Source of the DNA: Kineococcus aurantiacus
Lineage (GTDB): Bacteria; Actinomycetota; Actinomycetes; Actinomycetales; Kineococcaceae
Assembly (NCBI RefSeq): GCF_013409345.1
Contig: NZ_JACCBB010000001.1
Coordinates: 3,224,001 to 3,288,000, forward strand
Direction: 5' to 3'
Length of the DNA: 64,000 bases
The notes below the pieces were generated by a model, which made no database searches, had not been told where the DNA came from, and worked only from the letters and a program-made list of their open reading frames with translations. Shown here piece after piece: positions 52,087-59,791 of this stretch. Position 1 is the stretch's first letter. Each line of letters starts with the position of its first letter. The position numbers were made by a program, and so were the translations under genes.

Positions 52087-52511
52087 CCCGCCACCGAGGA
52101 CAGCAGCAGGCTCGTCTCGGAGTCCACGACCCCCTCGACCTGCCGGATGCGGCCCAGCACGCGGTCGAACTCCGTCAGGGAGGTCGTGCGGATCTCGGCC
52201 ACCAGGTCCCACCCGCCGTTCGTGGTGTGCAGGGAGACGACCTCGGGCAGCCCCCGCAGGTGCTCCACGACCCGGTCGGTGGCGCGCCCCTCCAGCTCGA
52301 TGAACGAGATGGCCCGCACGTCGCCGTCGGCGCCGTCGCGCACGCGCGTCGTGAAACCCAGGATCGTCCCGTTCGCCTGCAGCCGCTCGATGCGGTGGGT
52401 GACGGTGGCCCGGGTGACCCCCAGGCGCCGCGCGAGGGCCGCAGCCGGTTCGCGGGCGTCGGCCCGCAGGGCGGCGAGCAGGCGCCGGTCCAGGTCGTCG
52501 AGGTCGGGCAC
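52083..52511 (-). CDS. Lrp/AsnC-family transcriptional regulator
   Basis: This 142-residue regulator has an N-terminal helix-turn-helix (LDDLDRRLLAALRADAREPA then LARRLGVTRATVTHRIERLQ). A C-terminal RAM ligand-binding domain includes RAISFIELEG and SLHTTNGGWDLVAEI. Lrp proteins sense amino acids or related metabolites and form octamers on DNA. A TAGGTT hexamer ends 6 nt before the GTG start. It is the promoter-proximal gene of a two-regulator operon with LacI, an uncommon pairing. Confidence 0.9.
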   Translation of the reverse strand: MPDLDDLDRRLLAALRADAREPAAALARRLGVTRATVTHRIERLQANGTILGFTTRVRDGADGDVRAISFIELEGRATDRVVEHLRGLPEVVSLHTTNGGWDLVAEIRTTSLTEFDRVLGRIRQVEGVVDSETSLLLSSVAG

Positions 52512-52517
52512 GGGATG

Positions 52518-52523
52518 AACCTA
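52518..52523 (-). promoter_or_regulatory. -10 hexamer TAGGTT (leaderless) of the Lrp-LacI operon
   Basis: TAGGTT on the minus strand ends 6 nt before the GTG at 52511. Confidence 0.55.
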
Positions 52524-52630
52524 GGCGATCTGCGCAGCGGACGGCAGCGGAACGCGCGGTGACGGGGCCGGACCGCCCGGCCCGGCGCGAGCCGGCCCGC
52601 GGCCCGCCCGGGCCTCACCCGGGGTCGTCG

Positions 52631-52662
52631 GCACGAACGGTTCGTGCGTGAACGGGTAGCCT
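52631..52662 (+). promoter_or_regulatory. Promoter of the MarR gene with a 17-bp inverted-repeat operator
   Basis: GCACGAA-CGG-TTCGTGC (52631-52647) is a perfect 7-bp inverted repeat. It covers the -35 position relative to the TAGCCT -10 box (52657-52662), which ends 6 nt before the GTG start. The layout fits autorepression by the MarR protein encoded here. Confidence 0.7.
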
Positions 52663-52668
52663 GGGACG

Positions 52669-53124
52669 GTGACCGCGACCGAGACGACCGACCCGCTGGC
52701 CCTCGAGCGCCAGGTGTGCTTCGCGCTCGTCGTCGCGGCCCGCACCGTCCTGTCCGTCTACCGCCCCGTGCTCGAACCCCTGGGGCTGACCCACCCCCAG
52801 TACCTCGTGATGCTCGCGCTGTGGGGCCGCGAGCCCCTGTCGGTCAAGGAGCTCAGCGAGGCCCTGCAGCTGGACCCGCCCACGCTGTCCCCGCTGCTCA
52901 AGCGCCTGGAGGCCAACGGGCTCCTGGAGCGCAAGCGGCTGCCCGAGGACCAGCGCAGCCTGGCCGTGACCCTCACCGACGCCGGGTGGGCGCTGCGCGA
53001 GCAGGCCCTGCAGGTGCCGCCGCAGATCGTCGCCCGGCTCGGCGTGGACCTGCCCGAGCTGGAGCGGCTGCGCGACGGGCTGACCCGCGTCATCGACGCC
53101 GCGGTGCGCGCCGGCGAGGGCTGA
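52669..53124 (+). CDS. OhrR-like MarR-family regulator
   Basis: This 151-residue winged-helix protein has an N-terminal helix with ERQVCFALVVAAR, in which Cys17 is in the position of the redox-sensing Cys of OhrR. The DNA-binding part is HPQYLVMLALWG, ELSEALQLDPPTLSPLLKRL and the wing KRLPEDQRSLAVTLT. OhrR proteins derepress organic hydroperoxide resistance genes when this Cys is oxidised. No ohr gene is adjacent; the regulator may control itself and remote targets. It converges on the GH125 gene with a 6-bp gap. Confidence 0.87.
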   Translation: MTATETTDPLALERQVCFALVVAARTVLSVYRPVLEPLGLTHPQYLVMLALWGREPLSVKELSEALQLDPPTLSPLLKRLEANGLLERKRLPEDQRSLAVTLTDAGWALREQALQVPPQIVARLGVDLPELERLRDGLTRVIDAAVRAGEG

Positions 53125-53130
53125 GCGCGC

Positions 53131-54420
53131 TCAGTCCAGGTCGCCCACCCGCTGCCCCAGCAGGGACAGGGCCAGCTCGCAGAACGTCGAGTCCGCCCAG
53201 GAGAACCACTCGCGCGTCCAGCGCGAGGGGTCGTCGACGTCGAAACCCTCGTGCACGTGCAGCGTGCCGTCGTCGGTGTCGGCGATCAGTTGCAGCGTCC
53301 GCACCGCCTCCTCCTCGCTGCCCGACGTCAGCGCCTGCACGCACAGCGCGAGGGGCCACACGTAGCGGCCGGGGGTGTGCGGGCTGCCGATCCCCGCCGC
53401 GGCCCGGCCGCGGTGGAACCACGGGTTCTCCTCCGACAGCACCAGGCGGCGCGTGGCCAGGTACACCGGGTCGTCGGCCGCGCAGGCCCCCAGCAGCGGC
53501 AGGGACAGCAGGCTCGGCACGTTCGCGTCGTCGGCCAGCAGCACCCCGCCGAGGCCGTCGACCTCGTACGCCCAGACCCGCCCGTGCACCGGGTGGTCCA
53601 CGACGCCGTGCTCGGCCACCCCGGCCCGCAGCTCCCCGGCCAGGGCCCCGGCGTCCCGCGCGAGGTCCGCGTCGGCGAACACCTCCCGGGCGAAGGTCCC
53701 CACGTGGTCCAGGGCGCGGGCGGCGAACAGGTTCGCCGGGACGTTGTAGCCGTGCTCGCACGCGTCGTCGCTGGGGCGGAACCCCGACCAGGTCATCCCG
53801 GTGCGGGCCACCGGCGTGCCCAGGCCGTCGCGGTCGAGCGTCTCGCTGCGCAGGTCGGTGGGGCGGACGAAGCGGTAGGGGGAGCGTTCCTCGTGGTCCT
53901 GCTCCAGCCGCCACAGGTCCACGACGCGGCGCATCGCCGGGTGCGCGTCCGCCCCGAGCAGGTCGTCGCGCCCCGTCGCGCGGCGCAGCCGGTGGGCCAG
54001 CAGCACCGGGAAGGCCAGGGAGTCGACCTCGTACTTGCGCTCCCACAGCCACGGGTCGTCGCTGGTGTCGCCCGGTTCGTGGCAGCGGCCGGTGGGGCCG
54101 TCGTTGAAGGCGTTGGCGTAGGGGTCGTGCCGGATGGAGGCGAACTGCGTGCGCAGGACCCCCGCGACGACGTCGGTCAGCGCCGGGGCGCGGTCCAGCA
54201 GCAGCAGGTACGTCTGCCACTGGGCGGTGGAGTCGCGCAGCCACATGGCGGGGATGTCCCCGGTGACGACGAACACCGACCCGTCCGGGCGCACGGTGGG
54301 GGTCCGCTCGACCGTCTCGCGCAGCGCGCGGGAGAACAGCGCCCCCACCCGCCGGCCCGCGCGTCGCGCCACCCGGTCCGTCAGGTCGTCCACCAGCGTC
54401 TTCGGCAGCAGCTCGTCCAC
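53131..54420 (-). CDS. GH125 exo-alpha-1,6-mannosidase
   Basis: This enzyme of about 429 residues has the GH125 marks: VVTGDIPAMWLRDSTAQWQ near the N-terminus, RHDPYANAFNDGPTG, WERKYEVDSLAFPV, TWSGFRPSDDAC and the C-terminal WADSTFCELAL. This family removes terminal alpha-1,6-linked mannose without a metal. No signal peptide is visible, so it probably acts in the cytoplasm. The GTG at 54420 is preferred because a TACAGT hexamer ends 7 nt upstream; the GTG at 54429 would lie inside that hexamer. It is divergent from a mannosyltransferase-like gene. Confidence 0.88.
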   Translation of the reverse strand: MDELLPKTLVDDLTDRVARRAGRRVGALFSRALRETVERTPTVRPDGSVFVVTGDIPAMWLRDSTAQWQTYLLLLDRAPALTDVVAGVLRTQFASIRHDPYANAFNDGPTGRCHEPGDTSDDPWLWERKYEVDSLAFPVLLAHRLRRATGRDDLLGADAHPAMRRVVDLWRLEQDHEERSPYRFVRPTDLRSETLDRDGLGTPVARTGMTWSGFRPSDDACEHGYNVPANLFAARALDHVGTFAREVFADADLARDAGALAGELRAGVAEHGVVDHPVHGRVWAYEVDGLGGVLLADDANVPSLLSLPLLGACAADDPVYLATRRLVLSEENPWFHRGRAAAGIGSPHTPGRYVWPLALCVQALTSGSEEEAVRTLQLIADTDDGTLHVHEGFDVDDPSRWTREWFSWADSTFCELALSLLGQRVGDLD

Positions 54421-54427
54421 CCGCGTC

Positions 54428-54433
54428 ACTGTA
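54428..54433 (-). promoter_or_regulatory. -10 hexamer TACAGT of the GH125 gene
   Basis: TACAGT reads on the minus strand and ends 7 nt before the GTG at 54420. Confidence 0.5.
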
Positions 54434-54549
54434 GGGCCCTCTGGGAACGATCTCAGGCGAACGGCCGGATCGAAGTGTTCGCGCGTCGTTCAGTCGGCCT
54501 CCGCCCGTCGGGGGTGGGGCGCGGCGCCCCCGCCCGCGACCCTGGTGGG

Positions 54550-55662
54550 GTGCGAGTAGCGATCGTCACCGAGTCCTTCCTGCCCCAGGTGAACGGCGTC
54601 ACCGGTTCCGTCCTGAAGGTCTGCGAGCACCTCCTGTCCGAGGGCCACCGGGTGCTCGTCGTGGCCCCCGGACCCGGCCCCTCCCGCCACGAACTGCCCG
54701 GCGGCGCGTCCGTGCCCGTCGTCCGCGTCGCCTCGGCCCCGCTCCTCGGCTACGCCGAGCAGCGCCTCGCCGTCCCCGGTCCCCGCCTCGCGCAGGCGCT
54801 GCGCGGTTTCCGGCCCGACGTCGTCCACCTGGCCGCCCCCGCCGTGCTCGGGGCCCAGGCCGCGACCCTCGCCCAGCGGACCGGTGTCCCGGCCGTGGCC
54901 GTCTACCAGACCGACCTGCCCGGCTACGCCCGGCGCTACGGCTGGCGCGGCGCCTCCGAGGCCGTCTGGCGCTGGCTGCGGCGCGTCCACGAGATGGCCG
55001 CCCGGACCCTGGCCCCCAGTCGGCCCGTGTGCGCCGAACTCGTCGGCCGGGGTTTCCCCGACGTCTCCCGCTGGCCCCGCGGGGTCGACGTCGAGCGGTT
55101 CCACCCGCAGTTCCGCGACGACGCCCTCCGGGCCCGGGTCGCCCCGCGCGGTGAACTCGTCGTGGGTTACGTGGGACGGCTGGCCAGGGAGAAGGAACTC
55201 GACCTGCTGAAGTCCGTCCACGCCCTGCCGGGCGTCCGCCTCGTCGTGGCCGGTGACGGGCCGCAACGCGCTCACCTGCAACGGGTCCTGCCCCGCGCGG
55301 AGTTCCTCGGCATGGTCCACGGCCGGGAACTGTCGCACGTCTTCGCCTCCCTCGACGTCTTCGTCCACACCGGGCGGCACGAGACGTTCTGCCAGACCGC
55401 GCAGGAGGCGCTGGCCAGCGGGGTCCCCGTCGTGGCCCCCGCCGCGGGGGGCCTGCTCGACATCGTCGACCCGGGCGTCAACGGCACGTTCTTCACCCCC
55501 GGTGACGCGCGCGGCCTGGCCGACGTCGTCGCGGGGCTGTCCCAGGACCCGGGGGCGCGGCGGGAACTGGCCGGGCGGGCGCGGGCGTCGGTCGCCGGGC
55601 GCGACTGGGCCTCGGTCGGGCGGGACCTGGTGGAGAACTACCGGGCGGTGGTGCCGGCCTGA
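54550..55662 (+). CDS. GT4 glycosyltransferase (MgtA/PimB-like mannosyltransferase)
   Basis: This 370-residue GT-B enzyme has the acceptor domain opening VRVAIVTESFLPQVNGVTGS and the donor domain with VVGYVGRLAREKELDLL. The nucleotide-sugar motif HETFCQTAQEALASGVPVVAP carries the EX7E pair. The closest groups I recognise are GDP-mannose-dependent alpha-mannosyltransferases of phosphatidylinositol mannoside or glycolipid pathways. A GACCCT hexamer ends 6 nt before the GTG start. It shares a 129-bp upstream region with the GH125 mannosidase. Confidence 0.85.
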   Translation: MRVAIVTESFLPQVNGVTGSVLKVCEHLLSEGHRVLVVAPGPGPSRHELPGGASVPVVRVASAPLLGYAEQRLAVPGPRLAQALRGFRPDVVHLAAPAVLGAQAATLAQRTGVPAVAVYQTDLPGYARRYGWRGASEAVWRWLRRVHEMAARTLAPSRPVCAELVGRGFPDVSRWPRGVDVERFHPQFRDDALRARVAPRGELVVGYVGRLAREKELDLLKSVHALPGVRLVVAGDGPQRAHLQRVLPRAEFLGMVHGRELSHVFASLDVFVHTGRHETFCQTAQEALASGVPVVAPAAGGLLDIVDPGVNGTFFTPGDARGLADVVAGLSQDPGARRELAGRARASVAGRDWASVGRDLVENYRAVVPA

Positions 55663-55678
55663 GGCGCTCCCGGCCCGG

Positions 55679-56077
55679 TCACCGCCCGGCGACCTCGGCG
55701 GCCGCGAGCAGGCACTCCGCCGCCGGCCGCCCCGCGCGGGACTGGGACGCGACCTGCCGCAGTTCCAGCAGCCGGTCCCGGGCCGCGGTCAGCTCGGCGA
55801 TCCGCTGCTCGAGCCGGTCCTGCTCCTCGTCCAGGTGGCCGATCATCCCCGCCGTGGCGACGCCGGTGTCCAGGAACGGCAGGATCTCCACGATCCTGCG
55901 GCTGGGCAGCCCCGCGGAGTACAGCAGCTGCACGAACCGGACCCGCGGGACGTCGGACTCGGCGTACTCGCGCTGCCCGCTGCCGCTGCGCCCCGCCGGG
56001 ACCAGACCCTGCTGCTCGTAGTAGCGCAACGACCGGACGCTGACGCCGGCCCGTTCCGCGAGTTCGCCGATGCGCAC
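55679..56077 (-). CDS. MerR-family transcriptional regulator
   Basis: This 132-residue regulator begins VRIGELAERAGVSVRSLRYY, the classical MerR winged helix, followed by EQQGLVPAGRSGSGQREYAE and a dimerisation coiled coil (about residues 78-115, HLDEEQDRLEQRIAELTAAR). The effector-binding C-terminus is short and has no metal-binding Cys pair, so the ligand is unknown. A TACGCT hexamer ends 6 nt before the GTG start. The palindromic promoter of the divergent SDR gene is its likely target. Confidence 0.9.
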   Translation of the reverse strand: MRIGELAERAGVSVRSLRYYEQQGLVPAGRSGSGQREYAESDVPRVRFVQLLYSAGLPSRRIVEILPFLDTGVATAGMIGHLDEEQDRLEQRIAELTAARDRLLELRQVASQSRAGRPAAECLLAAAEVAGR

Positions 56078-56083
56078 CGGCCG

Positions 56084-56089
56084 AGCGTA
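56084..56089 (-). promoter_or_regulatory. -10 hexamer TACGCT (leaderless) of the merR gene
   Basis: TACGCT on the minus strand ends 6 nt before the GTG at 56077. Confidence 0.55.
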
Positions 56090-56147
56090 ACGGCCGGGCG
56101 TGACGGCCGGGCGTGACGGCGGCCCCGGCCCGGGCGGTGCCCCGCCC

Positions 56148-56179
56148 TTGCCCCTGACACCGGTGTCAGGTCCTAGCGT
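56148..56179 (+). promoter_or_regulatory. MerR-type promoter with 20-bp spacer and 18-bp palindrome
   Basis: TTGCCC (56148-56153) and TAGCGT (56174-56179) are 20 bp apart, longer than the normal 17 bp. The perfect palindrome CCTGACACCGGTGTCAGG (56153-56170) lies in the spacer. This is the arrangement that MerR-family activators untwist. The -10 ends 7 nt before the SDR start codon. Confidence 0.75.
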
Positions 56180-56186
56180 CCCGGTC

Positions 56187-56897
56187 GTGCAGATCAACGG
56201 AGCCACCGCGCTCGTCACCGGGACCAACCGCGGCATCGGCCGCCACCTCGCCGCCCAGCTCGTCGAACGCGGCGCGAAGGTCTACGCGACCGCCCGCCGC
56301 CCCGACCTCGTCGACCTCGACGGCGTCGAACGCCTCGCCCTCGACATCACCGACCCGGTGTCCGTCGCCGCGGCGGCCCGCGTCGCCACCGACGTGGACC
56401 TCCTCGTCAACAACGCGGGCATCGCGACCGGCGCCACCCTGCTGGGGGACCTGACCGCCGCCCACGCCGAGATGGACACCAACCTCTGGGGCACCCTCGC
56501 CGTGGTCCGCGCGTTCGCGCCCGTCCTGGCGCGCAACGGCGGGGGCACCGTCGTGAACGTCGCCTCCAGCGCCTCCTGGCTGGCGGTCCCCGGCGCCACG
56601 GCCTACGCCGTCACGAAGGCCGCCGTCTGGAACATGAGCAACGCCCTGCGGCACGAGCTCGCCGGGCAGGGGACCTCCGTCGTCTCCGTCCACCTCGGCG
56701 TCGCCGACACCGACATGGGCGCGGGCTTCGCGTTCGACAAGACCGACCCCGCCGACGTGGCCCGGGCCACCCTGGACGGGGTCGAGCGCGACGCCTACGA
56801 GGTCCTCGCCGACGAGCAGACCGCGCTGGTCAAGAAGATGCTCGCCGGGGAACCGGAGGAGCTGTACGCGCTCCTGCGGCAGCTGCTGGCGTCCTGA
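56187..56897 (+). CDS. Short-chain dehydrogenase/reductase controlled by MerR
   Basis: This 236-residue classical SDR shows TGTNRGIGRHLAAQL (NAD(P) loop), VNNAGIA, a Ser in NVASSASWLAV and the catalytic YAVTK. The Arg residues after the second strand (ARRP) favour NADPH. The GTG start is set by the leaderless promoter. Its neighbour merR and the operator suggest induction by a small toxic or signalling molecule which the enzyme may reduce. Confidence 0.9.
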   Translation: MQINGATALVTGTNRGIGRHLAAQLVERGAKVYATARRPDLVDLDGVERLALDITDPVSVAAAARVATDVDLLVNNAGIATGATLLGDLTAAHAEMDTNLWGTLAVVRAFAPVLARNGGGTVVNVASSASWLAVPGATAYAVTKAAVWNMSNALRHELAGQGTSVVSVHLGVADTDMGAGFAFDKTDPADVARATLDGVERDAYEVLADEQTALVKKMLAGEPEELYALLRQLLAS

Positions 56898-56973
56898 GCG
56901 CCCGCCTCCACCTTTCGACGCAAACCCGCGGGTTCCACCTTCGGCACGTCGCGGCGGGCCGGTCCGCGTTCCT

Positions 56974-56979
56974 AGCGTT
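56974..56979 (+). promoter_or_regulatory. -10 hexamer TAGCGT (leaderless) of the CPBP gene
   Basis: TAGCGT ends 6 nt before the GTG at 56986. Confidence 0.55.
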
Positions 56980-56985
56980 CCCAGC

Positions 56986-57906
56986 GTGAACCGACTCCTG
57001 GAGAAGGACCCCGCGCAGGACCCCGCACGCGTCGGGCGGGGGCGGTTGCGCGCCCTCGTCGCCCGCCACCCGCTCGTCGCGTTCTTCGTGATCGCCCTGG
57101 GCGCCAGCTGGGCCGCCTGGACCCCCTACGTCCTGTCCGCCCACGGCCTCGGCGTGTGGGACCTGCGCTTCCCCGAACTCCTCGGCACCGCCCAGTTCTC
57201 CGGCGTCCTGCCCGGCGCCCTCCTCGGCCCGCTCGGCGCGGGTTTCCTCGTCACGGCCCTCGTCGACGGCCGCGCCGGGCTGCGCCGCTGGTTCGGCCGG
57301 TTGTGGCGCTGGCGGGTCCCCGGCCGCTGGTACGCCCTGGCCCTGCTCGGCGTCCCGCTGCTGGTCCTGGCCTCGGGCCTGCCGCTGTCCGGCGGCGTCG
57401 TCCAGGCGCCCGCGCCGCTGGTGCTGGCCGCCCTCGTCCCCGGGCTCGTCGTGCAGGTCTTCACGACGGGGCTGGCCGAGGAACCGGGCTGGCGGGACTT
57501 CGCCCTGCCCCGGCTGCAGGAGCGGTTCGGGCCCACGGGCGCCGTGGCCGTCCTGGGGCCGCTGTGGGCGCTGTGGCACCTGCCGCTGTTCCTCAGCGAC
57601 TGGGGCGGGTACCCGGGTTCGCCGTGGACGCAGGTGCTCTGGTTCACCGGGTTCTGCGTCACCTTCAACGTCGTCGTCGCCTGGGTCTTCAACCGCACCG
57701 GCGAGAGCCTGCCCGTCGTGACGCTGCTGCACGTCGGGGTGAACAACACCGTCTCGACGCTGTGGACCGAGGTCTACCCGGCGATGTCCGCCGACCGCGT
57801 CGTCCCCGGCCTGTTCGCCGTCTCGGCCGTGGCCGCCGCGGCGCTGCTCGTCGCCACCCGCGGACGGCTCGGGTACCGCCCCGCCCCGGCTCGTACACTC
57901 CGCTGA
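56986..57906 (+). CDS. CPBP-family intramembrane metalloprotease (CAAX protease-like)
   Basis: This 306-residue membrane protein has about seven to eight hydrophobic segments. The catalytic motifs of the Abi/CPBP family are complete: EEPGWRDFALP (Glu165, Glu166 and Arg170), LWALWHLPLFL (His) and TLLHVGVNNT (His and Asn). Bacterial members process membrane peptides or bacteriocins, or act in stress signalling. It overlaps the kinase gene as TGATG, suggesting it works with the two-component system that follows. Confidence 0.85.
   Translation: MNRLLEKDPAQDPARVGRGRLRALVARHPLVAFFVIALGASWAAWTPYVLSAHGLGVWDLRFPELLGTAQFSGVLPGALLGPLGAGFLVTALVDGRAGLRRWFGRLWRWRVPGRWYALALLGVPLLVLASGLPLSGGVVQAPAPLVLAALVPGLVVQVFTTGLAEEPGWRDFALPRLQERFGPTGAVAVLGPLWALWHLPLFLSDWGGYPGSPWTQVLWFTGFCVTFNVVVAWVFNRTGESLPVVTLLHVGVNNTVSTLWTEVYPAMSADRVVPGLFAVSAVAAAALLVATRGRLGYRPAPARTLR
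57894..57899 (+). promoter_or_regulatory. -10 hexamer TACACT (leaderless) of the histidine kinase gene
   Basis: TACACT lies inside the end of the CPBP gene and ends 6 nt before the kinase ATG, giving the two-component system a promoter of its own. Confidence 0.5.
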
Positions 57907-59093
57907 TGGGTTCCGGGCCGGTCCGCGTGCGCTCCCGGGACGTCCTCGTCGCCGGCGCGACGGCCGCCGTCGGCCTGGCCCTGCTCGTGGCCGCCCCCGC
58001 CCTGCTCGCCGACGAGGGCCCCGCGGTGACCGGGGACCTGCCGGCCCCCCTCGCCCCCGCCTGGTGGGCCCTCGCCGCCGCGCTGGTCGCCCAGGCCGCC
58101 GCGCTCGTCGTGGTCCGGTCCCTGCCGCGGACCACCGTCGCGGTCGTCGCGGCGCTCGCCGCGGCCTCCGCCGCGCTCCTGCCGCCCGGCCTGCACGGCC
58201 TGGGGAGCCTGCCCGTCGTCGTCGCGGTCGTCGTCGCGGTGGCCGGCGCCACCTCCCGCGCGTGGCCGGTGCTGCTCGCGGCCGCAGTGGCCGTGGCGGT
58301 GGGGGAGACCGCCGGCGGGCGGCCCGTCCTGGAGGGAGCGGTGCAGGCCGCGGCCCTCGTGGGGCTGCCGGCCGTGGGCGGTCTGGTCCTGCGCTCCCGG
58401 CGGGACCTGCGGGTGGCGCGCTCGCGCGAGCAGGAGGCCCTGGTGCAGGCGGCCCTGGCGCGCGAGCGCACCGCGATGGCCCGCGAGCTGCACGACGTCG
58501 CCGCGCACCACCTGTCGGGCATCGCCCTCGTGGCCGCGGTCGTGGACCGGCAGATCGACACCGACCCCGCCGGGGCCCACGAGGGGGCCCGGCAGATCCG
58601 CGCCCAGAGCACGAGCGTCCTGGACGACCTGCGCCGGCTGGTGGGGCTGCTGCGCGAGGACGGCGCCGCCGACCGGACGGTGGAGTCGGTCGCCACGATC
58701 GCCGACCTCGTGGGCCGCAGCCCCCACCCCGTGACCCTGCGCACCCACCCGCGCGAGGGGGTCGCGCTGGGGTCGGGGGTCGGCCCGCTGGCCCAGCTCG
58801 CCGCGTACCGGGCGGTGCAGGAGGCCCTGTCGAACGCGGCCGTGCACGCCCCGGGGGCCGACTGCCGCGTCGAGGTCGACGACCGGGACCCCGCGCGGCT
58901 GCGGGTGCAGGTCCGCAACAGCGCCCCGGCGGCGCCCGCGCCGCGCCGGACGGCGGGCGGTTTCGGCCTGCGCGGCATGCGCGAGCGCGCCGACCTCGTC
59001 GGGGCGACGGTGCGGTACGGGCCCACGCCCGACGGCGGGTGGTGCGTGGAGTTCTCGGTCGAGCGCCCGGCCGGGCCCGGGGGCGGCGCGTGA
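57906..59093 (+). CDS. NarL/DesK-type sensor histidine kinase (HisKA_3)
   Basis: This 395-residue membrane kinase has about five N-terminal hydrophobic segments (first 160 residues). A HisKA_3 helix has RERTAMARELHDVAAHHLSG (His196 is the phosphoacceptor), and a HATPase has EALSNAAVHAPGA and FGLRGMRERADL. No extracellular sensor domain is visible, so it probably senses the membrane itself. Its stop overlaps the response regulator start as GTGA. Confidence 0.92.
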   Translation: MGSGPVRVRSRDVLVAGATAAVGLALLVAAPALLADEGPAVTGDLPAPLAPAWWALAAALVAQAAALVVVRSLPRTTVAVVAALAAASAALLPPGLHGLGSLPVVVAVVVAVAGATSRAWPVLLAAAVAVAVGETAGGRPVLEGAVQAAALVGLPAVGGLVLRSRRDLRVARSREQEALVQAALARERTAMARELHDVAAHHLSGIALVAAVVDRQIDTDPAGAHEGARQIRAQSTSVLDDLRRLVGLLREDGAADRTVESVATIADLVGRSPHPVTLRTHPREGVALGSGVGPLAQLAAYRAVQEALSNAAVHAPGADCRVEVDDRDPARLRVQVRNSAPAAPAPRRTAGGFGLRGMRERADLVGATVRYGPTPDGGWCVEFSVERPAGPGGGA

Positions 59094-59758
59094 TCCGGGT
59101 CCTCGTGGCCGACGACCAGCCGCTCGTGCGGGCCGGGCTCTCGGCCCTGCTGGAGGCCGAACCCGACCTGACCGTCGTCGCGGTGGCCGCCGACGGCGGG
59201 CAGGCGCTGGAACTGGCCCGCTCGACCGCCCCGGACGTGGCGTGCCTGGACGTGCGGATGCCCGTGCGCGACGGCATCGAGGTCGCGCGCGCGTTGTGCG
59301 GCCCCGACGCCGACCCGGCGGTCCCGGTGCTGGTGCTGACGACGTTCGACCTGGACGACTACGTGTTCGGGGCGCTGGAGGCGGGCGCGTCGGGTTTCCT
59401 GCTCAAGGACGCCGACCCGGACACGATCGTGGCCGCGGTGCGCCAGGTCGCGGCGGGCGGCGGCACGATCGACCAGGCGCTGACCCGCCGGGTCCTGCGC
59501 GAGTTCGTCACCCGCCGCCGCCTGCAGCCGGTCCGGGCGCGCGCGGGCGGCGACCTCCTCACCGCGCGCGAGCGCGACGTGCTGCTGCTGCTCGCGCAGG
59601 GCATGTCGAACGAGGAGATCGCCGCCGAGCTGGTGGTGGAGGTGTCGACCGTGAAGTCGCACCTGGCGCGGATGCTGCCCAAGCTGGGGGTCCGATCCCG
59701 GTTGCAGGCCGTCGTGTGGGCCTACCAGAACCGGGTCGTGACCGTCCCCGACGACTGA
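59090..59758 (+). CDS. NarL-family response regulator
   Basis: This 222-residue regulator has a receiver domain with phosphoacceptor Asp54 (CLDVRMP), conserved Asp8/Asp9 and Lys near residue 105 (FLLKDAD). A C-terminal LuxR-type helix-turn-helix reads LTARERDVLLLLAQGMSNEE and VSTVKSHLARMLPKLGV. It is the partner of the kinase directly upstream. Target genes may include the CPBP protease. Confidence 0.94.
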   Translation: MIRVLVADDQPLVRAGLSALLEAEPDLTVVAVAADGGQALELARSTAPDVACLDVRMPVRDGIEVARALCGPDADPAVPVLVLTTFDLDDYVFGALEAGASGFLLKDADPDTIVAAVRQVAAGGGTIDQALTRRVLREFVTRRRLQPVRARAGGDLLTARERDVLLLLAQGMSNEEIAAELVVEVSTVKSHLARMLPKLGVRSRLQAVVWAYQNRVVTVPDD

Positions 59759-59791
59759 GCGGTCCCCGCGGGGCCGCCGGGGTCGGACCGG

